Assembly (NCBI RefSeq): GCF_938017705.1
Contig: NZ_CALIIS010000209.1
Coordinates: 1-14,755 of the forward strand
DNA: 14,755 nucleotides
Direction of reading: 5' to 3'
Source of the DNA: an uncultured Campylobacter sp.
Lineage (GTDB): Bacteria; Campylobacterota; Campylobacteria; Campylobacterales; Campylobacteraceae
A program made the position numbers and the translations under genes. Positions within the stretch are counted from its first letter, which is position 1. Each line of letters begins with the position of its first letter. The notes beneath the pieces were generated by a model. The model made no database searches. It was given only the letters and a program-made list of their open reading frames with translations, and was not told the origin of the DNA. Of the stretch, positions 6,780 to 13,402 are shown in pieces.

Positions 6780-8683
6780 GAGTTTTATTTAGTTTTATTA
6801 CGGTTTGTGCGTTTGCCGCAGGCGGAATTTTTTTGTATTTTTACTCGCAAATCCGCTTGGAATCGGACTCGATCATCGATTATCATCCCGAGCTTACGAC
6901 TAAAATTTATGACCGCAACGGCAATTTGATAGCCAATGTTTTTAATGAACAAAATAGAATTTACGTAAAATTCGACGAGATTCCAGGCCGCGTGATCGAG
7001 GCGCTCGTAGCTATCGAGGATACGGCGTTTTTCGAACACGGCGGTGTGAATGTCGAGGCGATTTTTAGGGCGATCATTAAGGACGTCAAAGCGATGAAAT
7101 TCGTCGAAGGGGCTTCTACGATTACGCAGCAGATCACGCGAAATTTAGTTCTTTCGAGCGAAAAGAAGCTTGATCGCAAGATTAAAGAAGCAATCCTATC
7201 GCTTAAAATAGAAAACGCCCTAAGCAAGGAACAAATTCTAGAGCGTTACTTCAACGAGGTGTATTTCGGGCACGGATATTACGGCATCCGCACGGCGGCT
7301 TTGGGATATTTCAAAAAGGATTTGCAAGATTTAAGCCTTAAAGAGATCGCGATTTTAGTGGGCTTGCCGAAAGCTCCTAGCAGCTTTGATCCTACTAAGC
7401 ACCTGGATTTGTCGCTTTCGCGTGCCAATAACGTGATTTATAGGATGCATGAGCTCGGCTGGATAAATAAGACCGAATATGAGCTTGCGATGAACGAGCA
7501 GCCTACGATTTATAATGAAACGCTCACGCAAAACGCAGCGCCGTATGCCGTAGATGAGATCATAAAAGAAGCGGAAAAAATTCTACCGGATGTCCGTACG
7601 GGCGGGTATCGTATAGATACGAGCCTTGATTTAAAGGCGCAAGCGATGGCGCAAGAGGCATTAGTTTTCGGCTACAATGAAATTTTAAAGCGCAATAAAG
7701 ACGCCAATGCAAGTAACGTAAACGGCGCTATGGTCGTCACGCATCCGCAAAACGGCGAAATTTTAGCCTTAGTAGGCGGCGTGGATTACGCGAAATCAAA
7801 TTTCAATCGCGCCAGCCAATCCCAGCGCCAAACCGGCTCTAGTTTTAAGCCTTTCGTCTATCAAATCGCCCTTGATATGGGCTACTCGACGATGACCGAA
7901 GTTCCCGATATAGCTAGAGAATTCGACGATGGCAGCGATAAAACGTGGAAGCCGAAAAATTACGACAAGACTTACAGCGGCTATATCACGATCAAAGAAG
8001 CTTTAACACGCTCGCGCAACCTTGCCTCGATCAATCTGATGCAATCTATCGGCGTTGATCGCGCGGTAAAAAAGCTGGGTGAGTTCGGCTTTAAAAATGT
8101 CCCGCCTGCCCTGTCGGTGGCTATCGGCAGCTACGGAATTTCGCCGCTTGAATACTCTACGATGTATTCGATGTTCCCGGGGCTTGGGATTACTGCAAAA
8201 TCAAAATTTATCGTTTCGATTACCGATAAGGACGGCAAAACTCGCTTTATAGAGCCTGAGCGCCGCCGCGTGCTGCGCCCTGAACAGGCGTATCTGATGA
8301 CTACGCTGCTAAAAAATATCGTGCAGCGCGGTACTGGTACTCGCGCGCGCGTGCAAGGAATCGACGTCGCTGGCAAAACAGGCACCTCAAACGATAGCAT
8401 AGACGCGTGGTTTTGCGGCTTTACGCCCGATCTACAGATCATCATTTGGTACGGCAACGACGATTATAAACCTATGCGAAAGGTCGAGGGCGGCGGCCGC
8501 ACCGCAGCACCGGTATTTGCAAAATTTTTAGATGCCTATTTAAAAGAATATCCGCAAACCAAACGAAATTTCACGGTTCCGGACGGCGTCTTTAGCAGCT
8601 CATACAACGGCAAGGAGGAGTACTACACTAAAATTTCGCCGCTTCCTAAGCCCCGCGAAAGCAGCAGCGACGGATCGCTTTAA
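6773..8683 (+). CDS. pbpA: Penicillin-binding protein 1A, bifunctional transglycosylase/transpeptidase
   Basis: Class A penicillin-binding protein that polymerises glycan strands from lipid II and cross-links stem peptides at the outer face of the cytoplasmic membrane. The 636 residues start with a short cytoplasmic tail and one membrane anchor (about 4-25). The GT51 domain shows IEDTAFFEHGGV with catalytic Glu82, then GASTITQQITRNL (113-125), KIKEAILSLKIE (136-147) and ILERYFNEVYFG. The transpeptidase domain has GSSFKP with nucleophile Ser356 and Lys359, SRN at 414-416, and KTGT at 535-538. The Ser- and Pro-rich tail is short. ATG 6773 overlaps the TAA of maf, so it is the last gene of the alaS operon. 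No strong terminator was found after it. Confidence 0.97.
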   Translation: MVRVLFSFITVCAFAAGGIFLYFYSQIRLESDSIIDYHPELTTKIYDRNGNLIANVFNEQNRIYVKFDEIPGRVIEALVAIEDTAFFEHGGVNVEAIFRAIIKDVKAMKFVEGASTITQQITRNLVLSSEKKLDRKIKEAILSLKIENALSKEQILERYFNEVYFGHGYYGIRTAALGYFKKDLQDLSLKEIAILVGLPKAPSSFDPTKHLDLSLSRANNVIYRMHELGWINKTEYELAMNEQPTIYNETLTQNAAPYAVDEIIKEAEKILPDVRTGGYRIDTSLDLKAQAMAQEALVFGYNEILKRNKDANASNVNGAMVVTHPQNGEILALVGGVDYAKSNFNRASQSQRQTGSSFKPFVYQIALDMGYSTMTEVPDIAREFDDGSDKTWKPKNYDKTYSGYITIKEALTRSRNLASINLMQSIGVDRAVKKLGEFGFKNVPPALSVAIGSYGISPLEYSTMYSMFPGLGITAKSKFIVSITDKDGKTRFIEPERRRVLRPEQAYLMTTLLKNIVQRGTGTRARVQGIDVAGKTGTSNDSIDAWFCGFTPDLQIIIWYGNDDYKPMRKVEGGGRTAAPVFAKFLDAYLKEYPQTKRNFTVPDGVFSSSYNGKEEYYTKISPLPKPRESSSDGSL

Positions 8684-8794
8684 ATTTGGATGCAAATCTA
8701 AATTTTAATCCGTTTTCGGAAGCCTTGCATGAATTGCGTTTATTACACAAACATAAATATGCTAATTTTTTAGTTTGTTTAAAGTTGTAGGCGC

Positions 8795-8800
8795 TAAAAT
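8795..8800 (+). promoter_or_regulatory. -10 box for the AT-rich membrane-protein pair
   Basis: GGCGCTAAAATGCG places TAAAAT at 8795-8800, with surroundings close to those of the alaS promoter (GGCTAAAATGCG). The predicted start near 8807 leaves a leader of about 22 bases carrying AGGGG at 8818-8822 before the TTG start at 8829. The rest of the 145-base gap after pbpA shows only AT-rich sequence and no clear terminator. Confidence 0.5.
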
Positions 8801-8828
8801 GCGTAATCATTTTATTTAGGGGTTAAGA

Positions 8829-9479
8829 TTGCAGAATTTAGATTTTGAAAGCAAAAAGATAAGAATAGAAAATACTCGTATAAAATTCGGTAAATTTTTT
8901 ACGAAATTATGTTTTATATATTTTTTATATTCTCTTAGCGCCTTTATAATTCCTAAAAATATTTTAGATATTTCTCCTGCGTGCTTGAATTTCGTAAATT
9001 TTATGAAAAGCTATTTTCCAAATATCGAAATTATCGGTAATATTAGCCCATACACCCAACTTTTGGAATTTTACGTTAGTATTATGTGGATATGCGGGAT
9101 TATTATTTTTGTGGTTTCTAGCTTATATTCATTGGTTTATTATATTTACTTTTGCAGATATGATGATGACTTTATCTTGGTTGCAAAAAAGAAGCGGGAA
9201 AACGATTTCCCGTTTTTGTTACTTCCGTTTATGTTTGGTCTTGGTATTTTTATGTTTGAGGTTTATTATACCGGATATTTTGCAAGCAGCGGTATCAGCA
9301 TAAGAACAAGCCATTTTATGCCGGAATTTCAAAGTAGATTTTCAATTTTTGGATATATCATTTTCTTTCAATCCGGTTTTTCTCTTTCGGGTTCCGTAAT
9401 ATTAATGTCTACATTCGAATTTATTTACAAAATATATTTCTATTTAAAAGGAGTGAAAGATGCAGAGCAAAGTCAATGA
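8829..9479 (+). CDS. Multi-TM membrane protein of unknown function
   Basis: A 216-residue, strongly hydrophobic protein that I do not recognise. Likely helices lie at about 23-43, 82-108 and 127-148, plus a hydrophobic stretch at 172-205 that could be one or two helices. A basic cytoplasmic loop AKKKREND lies at 119-126, and the tail VKDAEQSQ is hydrophilic. The start is TTG, supported by AGGGG at 8818-8822 with six-base spacing. No ATG lies close enough to replace it, as the next Met falls inside the protein. The gene is much richer in A and T than pbpA upstream or norB downstream, which points to a separate origin. It is followed in the same direction by a second AT-rich membrane-protein gene, probably in the same transcript. 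Confidence 0.72.
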   Translation: MQNLDFESKKIRIENTRIKFGKFFTKLCFIYFLYSLSAFIIPKNILDISPACLNFVNFMKSYFPNIEIIGNISPYTQLLEFYVSIMWICGIIIFVVSSLYSLVYYIYFCRYDDDFILVAKKKRENDFPFLLLPFMFGLGIFMFEVYYTGYFASSGISIRTSHFMPEFQSRFSIFGYIIFFQSGFSLSGSVILMSTFEFIYKIYFYLKGVKDAEQSQ

Positions 9480-9501
9480 AAATAGCGGTGTATTGAATTA
9501 A
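9460..9501 (+). other. 13-codon ORF with an excellent ribosome site
   Basis: AAAAGGAG at 9446-9453 stands six bases before ATG 9460, which opens MQSKVNENSGVLN and stops at TAA 9499. The ribosome site is the best in this AT-rich region, but it lies inside the end of the preceding membrane-protein gene. The peptide could be a translational coupler for the next gene, the remnant of a deleted gene's start, or chance. No function is assigned. Confidence 0.3.
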
Positions 9502-9520
9502 AAATTTGGAGTATTATCGT

Positions 9521-10171
9521 ATGGAATTTCAAAGTTATAAATCTGAAATGCCGCTTTTTATAATCAAGGACTATTGGACTAAAATCAGTACAGAATGTTA
9601 TTTAATATTAGCTGTATTTTTAGTTATATTCCTATTTTTCTGCAGAGGAAGTGCTTGGGTATATCAATTTTTAGGAGCTGTTACTTTTTTGGTGGGAATT
9701 TTATTTATTAATAAACATAAATTTTTAAATTTCTATTCCGATAGAATAGAATATAATTCTTTATGCAAAAATTATAACGATGTATATTCGATACATAAAA
9801 GTGTAAAGACTTCTAATTTTGATAAAATCGCTATTTATAAATTTTCTGGACTAGTAATTGAAGATGCTTGCAAATACAATGCCAATATAACTAGATTTAA
9901 AAAATTTCTCTTGCTAATTTTATCATACGCTCTGCATCCGCTCAATATTATTTGCTTTAGTGTACTTAAAATTTTAAAAAGAATAGATAGCATAAATTTA
10001 AATGTTCTAATTTTATTAGATAGTACTCATAGTAATTATTTTGCCATTCCGCTAACTATGTTAAGTGAGTATGAACGAGTAAATTTGAAAAAGTATTTAA
10101 AAGACAAACTAAATCTAAATCTTAATAATATCGAGGTAAGGGATAGATTTATAGATATAAATTTTATATAA
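9521..10171 (+). CDS. Membrane protein, two N-terminal helices plus a possible PH-like domain
   Basis: A 216-residue protein not assigned to a family. Two adjacent hydrophobic helices (about 24-41 and 46-63) are joined by a tight turn. They are followed by a cytoplasmic part beginning HKFLNFYSDRIEYNSLCKNY, which fits the strand pattern seen after TM hairpins in bacterial PH-like proteins. A further hydrophobic segment lies at about 129-149. The C-terminal part (YERVNLKKYLKDKLNL) is amphipathic and basic. ATG 9521 is preferred to the in-frame TTG at 9506, because GGAG at 9508-9511 overlaps that TTG and is correctly placed for the ATG. Composition is strongly AT-rich, like the gene before it and unlike norB. 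The PH-like suggestion is an inference from pattern only. Confidence 0.7.
   Translation: MEFQSYKSEMPLFIIKDYWTKISTECYLILAVFLVIFLFFCRGSAWVYQFLGAVTFLVGILFINKHKFLNFYSDRIEYNSLCKNYNDVYSIHKSVKTSNFDKIAIYKFSGLVIEDACKYNANITRFKKFLLLILSYALHPLNIICFSVLKILKRIDSINLNVLILLDSTHSNYFAIPLTMLSEYERVNLKKYLKDKLNLNLNNIEVRDRFIDINFI
10155..10169. repeat. Palindrome ATATAAA-T-TTTATAT at a gene end
   Basis: A perfect 15-base palindrome with a central T covers the last codons of the preceding membrane-protein gene and ends just before its stop. It is followed by AAAATTTTTTAAAA. It has the same core (AAATTTT) as palindromes at 869-885 and 10224-10238. It contains no G-C pairs, so it would be a very weak terminator. Confidence 0.3.
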
Positions 10172-10223
10172 AATTTTTTAAAACCCTTTATTTCAGTATA
10201 TTTTAATAAATTCCAGCTTAAGC

Positions 10224-10238
10224 AGATAAATTTTATCT
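10224..10238. promoter_or_regulatory. Palindrome AGATAAA-T-TTTATCT upstream of norB
   Basis: A 15-base perfect palindrome centred 19.5 bases upstream of the FNR-type site, at about -61 relative to the predicted norB transcript start. Its arms nearly match those of the palindrome at 869-885. It could be an operator for a second regulator or part of the end of the upstream gene. No regulator is assigned. Confidence 0.3.
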
Positions 10239-10243
10239 TTTTA

Positions 10244-10257
10244 TTGACGAGCCTCAA
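10244..10257. promoter_or_regulatory. FNR/CRP-type operator of norB
   Basis: TTGACGAGCCTCAA matches the FNR-type consensus TTGAT-N4-ATCAA in both outer half-sites (TTGA-N6-TCAA). Its centre at 10250.5 lies at -41.5 from the transcript start predicted from the -10 box at 10280-10285, the standard position for a class II activator. A Crp/Fnr-family regulator responding to low oxygen or nitric oxide (NssR-like proteins in Campylobacter) would fit the gene's role. The identity of the regulator is an inference. Confidence 0.55.
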
Positions 10258-10279
10258 TGCTTATCGAAATTTAAATAGG

Positions 10280-10285
10280 TAAAAT
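10280..10285 (+). promoter_or_regulatory. -10 box of norB
   Basis: AGGTAAAAT gives TAAAAT at 10280-10285 with the upstream G typical of the genus. The predicted start is near 10292, with a leader of about 24 bases holding AAAGGAG at 10304-10310. No -35 hexamer is needed if the site at 10244-10257 binds an activator. Confidence 0.6.
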
Positions 10286-10315
10286 TCTCTCCTAATTTCA
10301 GTTAAAGGAGTGAAA

Positions 10316-12553
10316 ATGGCAGAATTTAAGAAGCTCTGGATGGCGCTCGTAGTGGTGCTCATCGTGGGCTTTAGTTTCTTGGGTTTTTACGGCGGCGAGG
10401 TGTATAGGCAGTCTCCGCCGGTGGTAAAATTTACCGATGCTAGCGGAGCTGAGCTAATCAGCACCGAGCGCATTTACCGCGGGCAGGAGGCCTGGCAGAG
10501 TATCGGCGGTATGCAGGTGGGCTCGATTTGGGGTCACGGCGCGTATCAGGCGCCCGATTGGAGCGCAGATTGGCTGCATAAGGAGTTGGTTGCGTTTATG
10601 GATATCAAGGCGCAGGAGCGTTTCGGCGTGAAATTTGACGCCTTAAATGACGAGCAAAAGGCGCAGATCAAGGCGCTTACCAAGGCCGAGTATCGCACCA
10701 ACACCGTAAAAGACGGCACCGTTAAGCTAAGCGACGATCGCTTAAAGGCTATGGCGGTCGTAAAAAACGAGTACATGGGCGTTTTCGGAAACGATCCGCG
10801 CTTTAAAAAGCTTCGCGAGGATTACGCGATGAAGGAAAATACGCTCGCAAACGAGCAACATCGCGCCGAGCTCGTGGATTTCATATTTTGGACTGCGTGG
10901 GCGGTTTCTACGGATCGTCCTAGCGGAGAGGCGACCTATACCAATAACTGGCCACACGAGCCGCTGATAGACAATGTCCCTACCACCGAAAACATCGTTT
11001 GGACGATCGCAAGCCTTGTTATTTTGCTTACCGGCATCGGTCTTTTAGTGTGGTTTGGAAATTTCTACGGCAAAAAGGACGAGGATTTCGAGGCTCCTGC
11101 GAAGCTTAGCGCAGATCCGATCGCCGCTTTGGCGCTTACGCCGTCGCAAAAGGCGCTTGGCAAATATCTTTTCGTAGCGGTTGCATTGTTTGCATTTCAG
11201 GCCTTCATCGGCGGCTTCGTTGCGCACTATACGATCGAGGGTCAGTCCTTTTTCGGGCTTGATATTTCGCAGTATATTCCTTACTCGCTAGCGCGCACCT
11301 GGCACGTGCAGGCGTCCATTTTCTGGATCGCTACGGGCTTTTTGGCGGCGGGATTGTTTCTAGCTCCGATCATCAACGGCGGCAAAGATCCTAAATTTCA
11401 AAAGCTCGGCGTGGACGTGCTTTTCTACGCGCTTCTTTTCTTGGTCGTCGGCAGCTTCGCGGGCGAATACATGGCGATTGCGGGCAAGATGGATCCAAGC
11501 AGCAGCTTCTGGATCGGACATCAAGGATATGAGTATTTAGACCTCGGTAGAATTTGGCAGCTGATACTGTTTGTGGGTCTTGTGATCTGGATGGTACTCG
11601 TGCTTCGCGGCTTTATCGCGGGCTTTAGAGCCGAGGGCGATAAGAATTTATTGGCGATCTTTACCGCTTCGGTTATCGCCGTGGGGCTTTTTTACGGCGC
11701 GGGTCTATTCTACGGACAGCGCTCGCCGATCCCGGTGATGGAGTACTGGCGCTGGTGGGTCGTGCACCTTTGGGTTGAGGGATTTTTCGAGGTTTTCGCA
11801 ACGGCGTCTTTGGCGTTCGTGTTTGCGTCCTTGGGCTTAGTAAGCAAGAAATTTGCCACCTACACCTCGATTGCTAGCGCGTCGATTTTCCTAATCGGCG
11901 GAATTCCCGGCACCTTCCATCACCTCTATTTTGCGGGCACTACTACGCCGATAATGGCTGTGGGCGCGAGCTTCTCGGCGCTTGAGGTCGTGCCTTTGGT
12001 GCTTTTGGGTTCGGAGGCGTTTCACTATTACAAACTTCAATTTGCGCAGGATTGGGCTAAGCGCCTAAAATGGCCGCTTTACTGCTTCATCGCCGTGGCG
12101 TTTTGGAATATGCTGGGCGCGGGCGTTTTCGGCTTTTTAATTAACCCGCCGCTTGCGCTATTTTACATCCAGGGCTTAAACACCACCGCGGTGCACGCTC
12201 ATACGGCGCTATTTGGCGTATACGGCTTTTTGGCGCTCGGCTTCGTGTGGCTCGTGGCGCTATATATTTACAAAGACAAAAACTTTGATGATACGCTGAT
12301 GAAGATCGGCTTTTGGGCGCTTAACGCGGGTCTGCTTCTAATGGTGCTGATTTCGCTATTACCTGTCGGAATTTTGCAGGCATTCGCGGCGATCGACGTG
12401 GGTATGTGGTACGCAAGAAGCGCGGAATTTTTGCAAAAAGACAGCCTCTACGGGCTCCGCTGGGCGCGCATCATCGGCGATACGATCTTTTTGGTAGGAA
12501 GCGTGTGCTTCTTGATTCAAATCGTGCGAATGATATTCTCACGCGCTAAATAG
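10316..12553 (+). CDS. norB: Quinol-dependent nitric oxide reductase (qNor)
   Basis: Reduces two NO to N2O at a haem b3/non-haem iron centre in the cytoplasmic membrane, using quinol directly. The 745-residue single-chain form has an N-terminal helix (about 7-25), a periplasmic domain of roughly 200 residues lacking CxxCH (cytochrome c-like fold without haem c), then about 13 helices. Ligands by family comparison: His330 (ARTWH) and His629 for haem b, His627 (VHAH) for haem b3, and His484, Glu488, His535 and His536 (HLWVE, FHHLYFAG) for FeB. No norC neighbour is present, as expected for qNor. ATG 10316 is chosen because AAAGGAG at 10304-10310 stands five bases upstream. The in-frame GTG at 10310 overlaps that site and would add only two residues. 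It is transcribed alone, between its own promoter and a terminator. Confidence 0.96.
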   Translation: MAEFKKLWMALVVVLIVGFSFLGFYGGEVYRQSPPVVKFTDASGAELISTERIYRGQEAWQSIGGMQVGSIWGHGAYQAPDWSADWLHKELVAFMDIKAQERFGVKFDALNDEQKAQIKALTKAEYRTNTVKDGTVKLSDDRLKAMAVVKNEYMGVFGNDPRFKKLREDYAMKENTLANEQHRAELVDFIFWTAWAVSTDRPSGEATYTNNWPHEPLIDNVPTTENIVWTIASLVILLTGIGLLVWFGNFYGKKDEDFEAPAKLSADPIAALALTPSQKALGKYLFVAVALFAFQAFIGGFVAHYTIEGQSFFGLDISQYIPYSLARTWHVQASIFWIATGFLAAGLFLAPIINGGKDPKFQKLGVDVLFYALLFLVVGSFAGEYMAIAGKMDPSSSFWIGHQGYEYLDLGRIWQLILFVGLVIWMVLVLRGFIAGFRAEGDKNLLAIFTASVIAVGLFYGAGLFYGQRSPIPVMEYWRWWVVHLWVEGFFEVFATASLAFVFASLGLVSKKFATYTSIASASIFLIGGIPGTFHHLYFAGTTTPIMAVGASFSALEVVPLVLLGSEAFHYYKLQFAQDWAKRLKWPLYCFIAVAFWNMLGAGVFGFLINPPLALFYIQGLNTTAVHAHTALFGVYGFLALGFVWLVALYIYKDKNFDDTLMKIGFWALNAGLLLMVLISLLPVGILQAFAAIDVGMWYARSAEFLQKDSLYGLRWARIIGDTIFLVGSVCFLIQIVRMIFSRAK

Positions 12554-12582
12554 AGCCTTCGCGAGCTCTTATCGTTTGCTTT

Positions 12583-12618
12583 GCCCCACAGGGATTTTAT
12601 ATTCTTGCGGGGCTTTTT
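12583..12618 (+). terminator. Rho-independent terminator after norB
   Basis: GCCCC at 12583-12587 pairs with GGGGC at 12609-12613. The stem extends past one mismatch by two or three more pairs (CA with TG), the loop is AT-rich, and TTTTT follows at 12614-12618. It starts 29 bases after the norB stop codon. A weaker hairpin-like element with seven Ts lies at 12631-12650. Confidence 0.65.
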
Positions 12619-12707
12619 AAATTTTACTAGGCTTCGCAAGAGCTTTTTTTCCGCAAATGGGAGCTGCGCGCGAGTCTTTGCCGCAGACGATACCCGCGGC
12701 TAGTTTT

Positions 12708-12811
12708 AAATTTAGCCGCAAATCACTCTAAATCTTTAAAATTTTAAAATTTCATCCTCTTAAATTTACCCGAGCCAAATTTTAAATTTGCTACAATTGC
12801 CGCCGAAATTT
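12708..12811. repeat. Cluster of seven AAATTT words upstream of the YqeY gene
   Basis: The self-complementary word AAATTT occurs at 12708, 12739, 12747, 12762, 12777, 12784 and 12806 within 104 bases of non-coding sequence. Several copies are extended to TTTAAATTT or AAATTTTA. The same word is frequent throughout the window, so this is probably a local peak of a genome-wide composition feature. It overlaps the promoter of the next gene. Confidence 0.6.
12792..12797 (+). promoter_or_regulatory. -10 box of the YqeY-family gene
   Basis: TTTGCTACAATTG gives TACAAT at 12792-12797 with the upstream G. The predicted start near 12804 leaves a 27-base leader containing AAAGGAG at 12818-12824, correctly placed before ATG 12831. 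Confidence 0.6.
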
Positions 12812-12830
12812 TAACCTAAAGGAGTAGAAA

Positions 12831-13274
12831 ATGGGTGTGCGAGAGCAAATTTTAGAAGACATTAAAACGGCGATGAAAAGCGGCGATCATTTCCGCAGAG
12901 ACAGCCTGCGGATGCTTAACGCCGCGCTTAAGCAGGTCGAGGTGGACGAGCGCATCAGCCTTAGCGACGAGCGCGTCTTTAGCATACTTCAAAGCGAGAT
13001 CAAGCGCCGAAACGACTCTGTGCAGCAGTATCGCGCGGGTGGTCGCGACGATCTGGTGCAAAAAGAGCAGGGCGAGATCGAGATCATCGCGTCTTATCTG
13101 CCCGCGCAGCTAGGCGATGCCGAGCTTGCCGCAGAGGTTGGCTCGCTAATCGCCGAGCTTGGCGCTAGCGGCGCAAAGGATATGGGGCGCGTGATGAAAG
13201 CTGCCAAGGAAGCGCTCGGCTCAAGCGTGGACGGCAAGCGGCTGAGCGAGGCGGTCAAAGCGGCACTGAAGTAG
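12831..13274 (+). CDS. yqeY: GatB/YqeY domain protein
   Basis: A 147-residue protein of the YqeY family, which is related to the C-terminal tRNA-binding domain of the GatB subunit of Asp/Glu-tRNA amidotransferase. Stand-alone members have no firmly established cellular role. The N-terminus REQILEDIKTAMKSGDHFRRDSLRMLNAALKQ, the central IKRRNDSVQQYRAGGRDDLVQKEQGEIEIIASYLP (about 61-95) and the C-terminal GAKDMGRVMKAAKEAL with SEAVKAALK follow the family pattern at normal length. ATG 12831 follows a perfect AAAGGAG. Its own promoter and the hairpin terminator at 13322-13345 suggest a single-gene unit. No association with gatA or gatC is seen in the window. Confidence 0.93.
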   Translation: MGVREQILEDIKTAMKSGDHFRRDSLRMLNAALKQVEVDERISLSDERVFSILQSEIKRRNDSVQQYRAGGRDDLVQKEQGEIEIIASYLPAQLGDAELAAEVGSLIAELGASGAKDMGRVMKAAKEALGSSVDGKRLSEAVKAALK

Positions 13275-13321
13275 CCTGCATTTGAGGCTAAATTTCGGCT
13301 ACGGCTAAATTGTATCGACGT

Positions 13322-13345
13322 AAAATTTCACCGCTGAAATTTTTT
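13322..13345 (+). terminator. Hairpin terminator after the YqeY-family gene
   Basis: AAAATTTCA at 13322-13330 and TGAAATTTT at 13335-13343 form a perfect 9-bp stem with the loop CCGC. A run of six Ts ends at 13345. It lies 48 bases after the stop codon. The stem is AT-rich, so efficiency may be modest. The rest of the 128-base gap up to the next gene shows only AT-rich sequence and no clear promoter. Confidence 0.5.
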
Positions 13346-13402
13346 GAGATAGAGCTTTGGCTGCGGAATTTATACGCTAATTTAAAATTTTAAAGGATCA
13401 TC

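Noticed and set aside
9506..9520. TTG start five codons upstream for the gene at 9521
   Set aside because: It overlaps the GGAG that serves ATG 9521.
10310..10315. GTG start two codons upstream for norB
   Set aside because: The GTG overlaps the AAAGGAG ribosome site, while ATG 10316 is correctly spaced from it.
12552..12569. Inverted repeat AGAGC/GCTCT right after the norB stop
   Set aside because: A five-base stem with an eight-base loop and no T-run is easily expected by chance.
12631..12650. Hairpin GCTTCGCAAGAGC followed by seven Ts as a second norB terminator
   Set aside because: Only three or four pairs form without a bulge, and the stronger terminator lies just upstream.
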